Shown piece after piece: positions 1 through 3,792 of a DNA stretch of 7,963 nucleotides. The notes beneath the pieces are model-generated. The model ran no database searches. It was not told the origin of the DNA and was given only the letters and a program-made list of their open reading frames with translations. Both the position numbers and the translations under genes were made by a program. How positions within the stretch are numbered: position 1 is the first letter of the stretch; every line of letters starts with the position of its first letter. Source of the DNA: Bacillota bacterium (GTDB lineage Bacteria; Bacillota; Negativicutes; Veillonellales; Negativicoccaceae); contig JAEZZT010000017.1 of assembly GCA_023418435.1 (NCBI GenBank), positions 1 to 7,963 on the forward strand, written 5' to 3'.

Positions 1-246
1 TCCGCGATTTCAGGACGTACTTTCGATGAATTGGCGGTATATTATGAAGGTCAAGGTTACGGTACGCTGAAGAAAGATGTGGCGGATCTTGTCGTCGGTG
101 CATTGCAACCGATTCGCGAGCGTTATCATGAATTGGTCGGCAGTCCGGAGTTGGCAGAGATACTCGCCGAGGGTGCTGTCAAAGCTCATGCGAAGGCCGC
201 AGTGACGTACGCAAAAGTTTGTGAGGTAATGGGCTTACAACGCTAA
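1..246 (+). CDS. trpS: Tryptophan--tRNA ligase, C-terminal fragment (5' end outside window)
   Basis: Open in frame from base 1 to TAA at 244-246, giving the last 81 residues. TrpS is a cytoplasmic class I aminoacyl-tRNA synthetase that charges tRNA-Trp. The visible part matches the typical TrpS tail: a G-x-G-Y-G-x-L-K-K-D segment (about residues 18-26 of the fragment), the 'LQPIRERYHEL' helix, and the end '...AEGAVKAHAKAA...VMGLQR', corresponding to the family's 'ILAEGAEKAR..A..T' helix. The nucleotide-binding HIGH and KMSKS motifs lie upstream and cannot be checked. The gene ends its own transcription unit, because an intrinsic terminator starts 27 nt after the stop. The assignment is from family memory of the C-terminal pattern. 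A fragment of some other class I synthetase is possible but less likely. Confidence 0.85.
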   Translation, partial: SAISGRTFDELAVYYEGQGYGTLKKDVADLVVGALQPIRERYHELVGSPELAEILAEGAVKAHAKAAVTYAKVCEVMGLQR

Positions 247-273
247 GGTACATTCTATTGTAAGAATAGAGAA

Positions 274-306
274 GGCTTACTACTGTGAAAGTAGTAGGCC
301 TTTTTA
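274..306 (+). terminator. Intrinsic terminator after trpS
   Basis: A 10-bp stem (274-283 with 291-300, one G-U pair) with a 7-nt loop is followed directly by a T run (301-305). It separates trpS from the amidase cluster. A smaller 6-bp hairpin (254-259 with 265-270) sits just before it. Confidence 0.85.
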
Positions 307-355
307 TGTGGAAAAACATGAACTTGCGAAATCAAAGGTGGGGGAATGTAGTAAG

Positions 356-371
356 TGCGCAAGGCAAATTT
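356..371 (+). repeat. Left arm of a perfect 16-bp inverted repeat
   Basis: TGCGCAAGGCAAATTT here is the exact reverse complement of 1066-1081. The arm lies between the trpS terminator and the small ORF at 393. The pairing ends at 355/1082 and 372/1065. No target-site duplication is visible in the five bases outside each arm. Confidence 0.8.
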
Positions 372-392
372 CAAAAGTAGAAAGGAGAAATG

Positions 393-530
393 ATGAGTAG
401 AAAAGATTGGCTACAACTATTGATTTGGGCGTTGTCCGAGTTGCTTCGTCGTTTATTGGGTGAGTTGAATCGTGAGCGTGAGATATCGTACCAATTGGAC
501 GGAGATATGGATCATGCAGCTGTTCATTAA
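393..530 (+). CDS. Small amphipathic-helix protein of unknown function (45 aa)
   Basis: I do not recognise this protein. The ORF begins at an ATGATG pair (390/393) behind the site AAAGGAG (381-387). The second ATG has the better spacing (5 nt). It ends at TAA 528-530 and overlaps the amidase start by 17 nt in another frame, so the two are probably translationally coupled. Residues about 6-25 (from D-W-L-Q-L-L to L-G-E-L) alternate hydrophobic Leu/Ile/Trp with Ser/Glu/Arg in a helical period. This gives one oily face and one charged face, which fits a membrane-surface or coiled helix better than a classical transmembrane span. The tail (about 26-45) is charged and ends in 'DHAAVH'. The strong ribosome-binding site and the overlap argue for a real gene. 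Possible roles include an accessory to the amidase, a small lytic or holin-like peptide, or a leader peptide; none is demonstrated. Confidence 0.55.
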   Translation: MSRKDWLQLLIWALSELLRRLLGELNREREISYQLDGDMDHAAVH

Positions 531-1041
531 TCCCGGACATGCTCCGCACGGGAGACCGGATCCCGGAGCCGTGGCGGCGGATGGCACACAGGAGGCCGTG
601 CTGGTGCGAGAGATTGCCGAGGCGACGGCGGAAAGGTGTCGAGCTGCCGGAATCAGCGTGGCGGTGGAGCAGTATGATGATTTGGACTATGTGGTAGCGT
701 TGGCCAATGAGCAGGGCGCGGATCTCTTCCTGTCCTATCATGCGAATGCAGCCAAAAACAGCACTGCATTCGGAGCCGAGGTGTATGTCCATCCCGAGGC
801 CGGTGAGGCGGCTCGTGCATTTGCCGAGCGGATAGTGGCCCAAGCTCGAGCGGCTCATTGGCCGGTTCGATGTTCAACAACTCACGGATATAAGGAGGCG
901 AATTTTCAAGTGTTGAGGGAGACCCGGATGCCGGCGGTGTTGCTGGAGGTTGGATTTTTGAGTCATCCGCAGGAGTTAAGGCGTTTGCAGGAGTATGGAG
1001 CGGATCTGTGGGCGGATATTTTGGTAAAAGCGGTGATTTGA
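514..1041 (+). CDS. N-acetylmuramoyl-L-alanine amidase, Amidase_3 family, no signal peptide
   Basis: A 175-residue single-domain zinc amidase. The family cleaves the bond between N-acetylmuramic acid and L-alanine in peptidoglycan. Visible motifs follow the family order: N-terminal 'FINPGHAP' with zinc ligand His9; a Glu ligand at about 27 in 'TQEAVLVREI'; 'SYHAN' with ligand His76; and the catalytic-Glu motif 'VLLEVGFLSHPQE' with Glu145. The ATG at 514 is chosen because the domain's first strand begins there and GGAG (501-504) lies 9 nt upstream. A GTG at 472 would add 14 residues foreign to the domain. There is no signal peptide, transmembrane segment, SH3 or LysM domain, so export is unexplained; phage endolysins and some sporulation or cytoplasmic amidases share this minimal form. 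It overlaps the preceding small ORF by 17 nt. A DUF1659 gene follows 82 nt later with no terminator between. The coding sequence is strikingly GC-rich (45 of 60 bases G/C at 541-600). Confidence 0.9.
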   Translation: MQLFINPGHAPHGRPDPGAVAADGTQEAVLVREIAEATAERCRAAGISVAVEQYDDLDYVVALANEQGADLFLSYHANAAKNSTAFGAEVYVHPEAGEAARAFAERIVAQARAAHWPVRCSTTHGYKEANFQVLRETRMPAVLLEVGFLSHPQELRRLQEYGADLWADILVKAVI

Positions 1042-1065
1042 GGAAAGAAATTTAATTTATTGGGA

Positions 1066-1081
1066 AAATTTGCCTTGCGCA
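1066..1081 (-). repeat. Right arm of the 16-bp inverted repeat
   Basis: Exact reverse complement of 356-371, located 25 nt after the amidase stop. Together the arms enclose precisely the small ORF and the amidase (372-1065). This arm includes most of the 8-bp palindrome TTGCGCAA (1075-1082). Confidence 0.8.
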
Positions 1082-1108
1082 ATGGAATGAGTCGGAATGT
1101 ATGTAGTG

Positions 1109-1120
1109 AAAGGAGGTGAG
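1109..1120 (+). promoter_or_regulatory. Near-perfect Shine-Dalgarno site of the DUF1659 gene
   Basis: AAAGGAGGTGA matches the full complement of the 16S rRNA 3' end. The spacing from AGGAGG to the tandem ATGATG is 4 nt to the first ATG and 7 nt to the second, which favours the second. The 20 nt from 1108 to 1127 recur unchanged at 1367-1386 before the DUF2922 gene. Confidence 0.85.
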
Positions 1121-1123
1121 ATG

Positions 1124-1348
1124 ATGGCAGTACAGAAGGAAGTAGTTGATCGCAAGTTGCAATTGCGCTTGCAAAAGGCGGAGGAAGATGGCGGAAGCAA
1201 GTTTACCAATATTGCGTTCCCGCGTGTTTCCGTGGAGGCTAGCGATGATGCGGTATACGCAGCCGGCAAGGCGTTGGCCGGCTTGCAGGAATTGCCGCTT
1301 GCTCGAGTCGCCAGCATGCAGACCGTCGTTTATAGCGACGCAGAATAA
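1124..1348 (+). CDS. DUF1659 family protein (74 aa)
   Basis: A small cytoplasmic protein of the DUF1659 family, which is widespread in Firmicutes and has no established function. The start 'MAVQKEVVDRKLQL' fits the family's 'MAV.KEV.DTKL.L' opening. It is followed by a second strand ('KFTNIAF'), then a helix 'SDDAVYAAGKALAGLQ', a short 'LPLARV' segment and an acidic tail. No catalytic or metal-binding residues stand out. The ATG at 1124 is chosen over the adjacent 1121 on Shine-Dalgarno spacing; a longer form from 1097 is unlikely because it would contain the ribosome-binding site. The gene lies 82 nt after the amidase and 34 nt before a DUF2922 gene, a pairing common in Firmicutes, so co-transcription is likely. 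Family recognition is from the sequence pattern only. Confidence 0.8.
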   Translation: MAVQKEVVDRKLQLRLQKAEEDGGSKFTNIAFPRVSVEASDDAVYAAGKALAGLQELPLARVASMQTVVYSDAE

Positions 1349-1367
1349 CGGAAGTCCAGCGTAGTAG

Positions 1368-1379
1368 AAAGGAGGTGAG
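1368..1379 (+). promoter_or_regulatory. Near-perfect Shine-Dalgarno site of the DUF2922 gene
   Basis: AAAGGAGGTGA again stands before an ATGATG pair, identical to the DUF1659 site. The match covers GAAAGGAGGTGAGATGATGG at 1367-1386. Confidence 0.85.
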
Positions 1380-1382
1380 ATG

Positions 1383-1595
1383 ATGGAGACGAGAACTTTG
1401 CAAATGCAGTTTCAATGTGGAGAACGCACGGCGAACGTGACATTGCGCAATCCGCGGGCTGATTTGACAGCCGCGGCCGTGCAGGCTGTCGGTGACGAGT
1501 TGGCGGCGAAGCAAGTCTTCGCCGGTGAGAACGGAGTCTACGGACCGTACCTGAAGGCGCTGATGGTACAGCGCATCGTGACCGAGTTGGAATAG
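1383..1595 (+). CDS. DUF2922 family protein (70 aa)
   Basis: A small protein of the DUF2922 family, function unknown, usually found beside DUF1659 in Firmicutes. The sequence reads as two N-terminal strands ('RTLQMQFQCG', 'RTANVTLRNPR'), then 'DLTAAAVQAVGDELAAKQVF' as a helix, and a C-terminal strand ending 'VTELE'. The central D-L-T-x-x-x-V and the final basic-to-acidic strand are the family's recognisable points. The second ATG (1383) of the ATGATG pair has the better spacing. It is the last gene of the cluster and is followed 10 nt later by the shared terminator hairpin. Its layout resembles the DUF1659 protein upstream, and the two may be distant relatives. I see no catalytic motif, signal peptide or membrane segment. 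Confidence 0.8.
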   Translation: METRTLQMQFQCGERTANVTLRNPRADLTAAAVQAVGDELAAKQVFAGENGVYGPYLKALMVQRIVTELE

Positions 1596-1605
1596 GATGA
1601 AAGCA

Positions 1606-1643
1606 AAAAAGACCGCACAGAATGGAATCTGTGCGGTCTTTTT
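1606..1643. terminator. Bidirectional intrinsic terminator between DUF2922 and prfC
   Basis: A 16-bp perfect stem (1606-1621 with 1628-1643) with a 6-nt loop. The core is GACCGCACAG/CTGTGCGGTC, flanked by an A run on the left and a T run on the right, so it ends with U's when transcribed in either direction. It lies between the converging DUF2922 stop (1595) and prfC stop (1656) and probably ends both transcripts. Confidence 0.92.
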
Positions 1644-1655
1644 GCGTGCGCGGAA

Positions 1656-3254
1656 TTATTCGGCAACCACGGTTTCAACCGGTGGGGATGCGACGAATTT
1701 GGCGTCCGGATTGCGCTCGTAGAGCCAATTCGTTTGCCATTCGTTTGCCAAGAGGATGACGGGACGATTGCGATTGTCGTAGACAATCATCGAAGTCCCA
1801 AGTCCGGTGAGTTTATCCGGCGTCGTATTGAGCACCCACCGTGCTACCGTGTACGGTAGCGGTGTTAACTCGACCGTGACATTGTATTCGTTTTGCAGCC
1901 GGTATTGCAACACTTCCCATTGCAATTGTCCAACAGCCCCGATAATAAAGGACTCACGGCCGTCGCCCTGCGTGTAAATCTGCACGGCCCCCTCCTGAGC
2001 GAGTTGCGTCATGCCTTTGAGGAATTGTTTTCGCTTCAAGCTGTCTTTGGCGGAGACACGGGCAAAGAGTTCCGGCGGAAAGACCGGAAAATCCGAATAC
2101 GTTACCGGATGTTTCTCGTTGCAGAGCGTATCGCCAACGCCCATCGTGCCGGGATCAAAAACACCGATGATATCTCCCGGATATGCGTCCTCGATAATGG
2201 TTCGTTCCGTAGCCAAGAATTGTTGCGGTTGAGAAAGACGTACACTCTTACCGGATTGGCGATGCAAGACGCTCATGCCTTTCTCGAATTTTCCGGAACA
2301 AATTCGCATGAATACGATACGATCGTGATGTTTGGGGTCCATATTGGCCTGAATCTTGAAGACAAAGGCGGAAAAGTTCTTGTCCGTCGGTTCGACAGAA
2401 CCTTCCTCTGCAATACGGGGCATCGGCGGCGGTGCCAACTGCAAGAAACTTTCCAAGAAAGTTTGAACGCCGAAGTTGGTCATGGCCGAGCCGAAATACA
2501 TCGGCGACAACTGTCCTTTGGCAACCTTGTCGGCATCAAAGGGATCGCCTGCGATGTCGAGCAGCTCGATGTCTTCCTCCAACTGCGCCAGAATGGTTTC
2601 GCCCAATAACTCACGTATATGTTCGTCCTGACGAGAACCGGAGATTACCTCCAATTTCTTCTGGCCATGATCGCCCGCTTTGTTGAACAGATGAATGGTG
2701 TCCGTGGCCCGGTCATAAATACCTTGGTACTGGCCATTCACACCGACCGGCCAATTCAAAGGACAAGTGCGGATGCCGAGATTGTTCTCGATTTCCTCCA
2801 TGAGATCGAATGGATTGCGCCCGAAATGGTCGATCTTGTTGACGAAAGTAAAAATCGGAATGCCACGCTCACTACAAACTCGGAAAAGCTTTTCCGTTTG
2901 TGCTTCGACGCCCTTGGCGACGTCAATCAACATGACTGCGCTATCGGCCGCCATTAAAGTACGATAGGTATCCTCGGAAAAGTCTTGGTGACCGGGGGTA
3001 TCCAAAATATTGACACGATGGCCGTCATAGTCGAATTGCAATACGGAGCTGGTGACCGAGATACCGCGTTGCGTTTCGATCTCCATCCAGTCGGAAACGG
3101 CATGGCGAGCGGTCTTGCGTGCTTTGACGGAGCCGGCCAGATGGATAGCTCCTCCGTAGAGCAGTAATTTTTCTGTCAAGGTGGTTTTACCGGCATCCGG
3201 GTGAGAGATGATGGCAAATGTCCGCCTTCTTTCTATTTCTTGTTCGAATTGCAT
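1656..3254 (-). CDS. prfC: Peptide chain release factor 3 (RF3)
   Basis: A complete 532-residue translational GTPase, close to the 529 residues of E. coli RF3. RF3 binds the ribosome after peptide release and recycles RF1 and RF2. GTPase motifs in order: G1 'SHPDAGKTT' (about 17-25), switch I 'QRGISV' (62-67), G3 'DTPGHQDF' (85-92), and G4 'NKID' (139-142). The HPDAGKTT form and the following 'LTEKLLLYGGAIHLAGSVKAR' are diagnostic of RF3 within the EF-G-like GTPases. The C-terminal half carries the RF3 domain II/III pattern, including 'GAVGQLQWEVLQYRL'. The ATG at 3254 is chosen because AAGGAGT (3261-3267, minus strand) lies 6 nt upstream; an in-frame ATG at 3296 would lie upstream of the likely promoter. 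It is a single-gene unit, convergent with the DUF cluster and divergent from the corrinoid operon. A tetracycline-resistance ribosomal-protection protein is excluded by length and G1 form. Confidence 0.96.
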   Translation of the reverse strand: MQFEQEIERRRTFAIISHPDAGKTTLTEKLLLYGGAIHLAGSVKARKTARHAVSDWMEIETQRGISVTSSVLQFDYDGHRVNILDTPGHQDFSEDTYRTLMAADSAVMLIDVAKGVEAQTEKLFRVCSERGIPIFTFVNKIDHFGRNPFDLMEEIENNLGIRTCPLNWPVGVNGQYQGIYDRATDTIHLFNKAGDHGQKKLEVISGSRQDEHIRELLGETILAQLEEDIELLDIAGDPFDADKVAKGQLSPMYFGSAMTNFGVQTFLESFLQLAPPPMPRIAEEGSVEPTDKNFSAFVFKIQANMDPKHHDRIVFMRICSGKFEKGMSVLHRQSGKSVRLSQPQQFLATERTIIEDAYPGDIIGVFDPGTMGVGDTLCNEKHPVTYSDFPVFPPELFARVSAKDSLKRKQFLKGMTQLAQEGAVQIYTQGDGRESFIIGAVGQLQWEVLQYRLQNEYNVTVELTPLPYTVARWVLNTTPDKLTGLGTSMIVYDNRNRPVILLANEWQTNWLYERNPDAKFVASPPVETVVAE

Positions 3255-3276
3255 ATTTTCACTCCTTATCTTTGCA

Positions 3277-3285
3277 ATTATAGCA
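3277..3285 (-). promoter_or_regulatory. Extended -10 promoter of prfC
   Basis: On the minus strand this reads TGCTATAAT, a perfect TATAAT with the extended TG element. No convincing -35 box lies 16-18 nt upstream, as is usual for extended -10 promoters. Transcription would start near 3270, leaving a leader of only about 16 nt that holds little besides the ribosome-binding site. Confidence 0.65.
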
Positions 3286-3352
3286 CAGGCCAGCACTCAA
3301 CGTGACTTATTTTAAAAAATAACTAAAACATTAAGAATGAATCGCAAAAAGA

Positions 3353-3381
3353 TTGACAGAGTTCTGACAAAAGTATAAAAT
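3353..3381 (+). promoter_or_regulatory. Sigma-70-type promoter of the corrinoid-uptake operon
   Basis: A perfect -35 TTGACA (3353-3358) is followed after 17 nt by TAAAAT (3376-3381); TATAAA at 3374 with 15-nt spacing is the alternative. Transcription would start near 3388, just before the riboswitch. Confidence 0.75.
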
Positions 3382-3410
3382 AATTTTGAAAATCGAGAAC
3401 TTTAGTTGTC

Positions 3411-3580
3411 GATTATATTGGCGTGGTCGAAGAAGAAGTTGGGAAACAGGTGCAAATCCTGTGCTGTCACGCAGCCGTAATGTGGAGTGAACCTTAACGA
3501 GCCACTGGGGAACATGGATACCGGGAAGGCAAGGGGAACGCAGAAGCAGAGTCGGAAGACCGATTCGACCAAGGGGAATC
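3411..3580 (+). ncRNA. Cobalamin riboswitch aptamer
   Basis: The core follows the class I cobalamin aptamer order. A 7-bp closing helix joins GGTCGAA (3425-3431) to TTCGACC (3564-3570). Next come the conserved 'GGTGCAAATCC' box with helix ACAGG/CCTGT (3446-3450 with 3458-3462), a 'GCAGCCGTAATG' segment (3471-3482), 'GCCACTG' (3501-3507), 'GGGAAGGC' (3523-3530), and a B12-box-like 'GTCGGAAGACCGATTCGA' (3551-3568). Possible outer pairing GATT (3411-3414) with AATC (3577-3580) sets the limits used here. The peripheral region between GGGAAGGC and the B12 box is short. Known members bind adenosyl- or other cobalamins and repress uptake or synthesis genes when ligand is bound. The position just upstream of a TonB-dependent receptor fits that. 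Which cobalamin form it prefers cannot be read from the sequence. Confidence 0.93.
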
Positions 3581-3586
3581 ATATTC

Positions 3587-3641
3587 TGCGAACGACGGAA
3601 TACCGCACAGGCTTTTTTGCGTTCGCAAAAAAGTTTTTTTT
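3587..3641 (+). terminator. Riboswitch expression platform: terminator with competing antiterminator
   Basis: The terminator is a 9-bp stem (3612-3620 with 3625-3633), loop GTTC, followed by eight T's (3634-3641). Its stem is unusually A/U-rich, with a run of six U-A pairs. TGCGAACG at 3587-3594 is perfectly complementary to 3620-3627 and would break the terminator if paired, so it is the likely antiterminator strand. This points to control by transcription termination. Confidence 0.85.
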
Positions 3642-3685
3642 ATTCTTCACCGCCAATAAATATCAATGAGGAGGTTCTGGTAAGG

Positions 3686-3707
3686 CAATATCGAAGGAGA
3701 GATATTG
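3686..3707 (+). promoter_or_regulatory. Leader hairpin with a Shine-Dalgarno-like loop
   Basis: CAATATC (3686-3692) pairs perfectly with GATATTG (3701-3707) around the 8-nt loop GAAGGAGA. A second, weaker hairpin follows: AAGGG 3708-3712 with CCCTT 3723-3727. Both sit in the 151-nt stretch between the riboswitch T run and the receptor start, which otherwise holds no gene. No T run follows the first hairpin, so it is not a terminator. Function unknown. Confidence 0.5.
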
Positions 3708-3792
3708 AAGGGCAATGAATTTCCCTTAGCACTTATTTTCGATTTCATTTATTTATACCGGAACAAGAGAAGCAACTTTGGAGGAGAGATTT

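Noticed and set aside
324..352. A possible promoter (TTGCGA, 17 nt, TGTAGT) before the amidase cluster
   Set aside because: Each box matches only 4 of 6 consensus positions. The cluster must be transcribed from somewhere after the trpS terminator, but this site is too weak to annotate.
472..513. A GTG start at 472 that would lengthen the amidase by 14 residues
   Set aside because: The extra residues do not form a signal peptide and precede the first strand of the domain. ATG 514 has a spaced GGAG and fits the family's N-terminus.
304..880. Minus-strand frames of 184 and 75 codons opposite the amidase
   Set aside because: They are mirror frames of a GC-rich gene with clear catalytic motifs. 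The His/Arg/Pro-rich translations have no family features.
1837..1864. An inverted repeat in prfC (GCTACCGT 1843-1850 with ACGGTAGC 1853-1860, plus CACC/GGTG outside)
   Set aside because: An 8-bp core with a 2-nt loop is not rare in 8 kb and lies in conserved RF3 coding sequence, so it is probably incidental.
1893..2609. A 238-codon open frame on the plus strand, antisense to prfC, plus other long frames in 2011-3167
   Set aside because: They lie wholly within the well-supported prfC gene, lack good ribosome-binding sites and show no recognisable protein pattern. They arise from codon bias of the opposite strand.
3331..3669. Open frames on both strands across the riboswitch (83 codons minus, 60 codons plus)
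   Set aside because: The conserved cobalamin aptamer elements explain this region. The frames have no ribosome-binding site or coding pattern.
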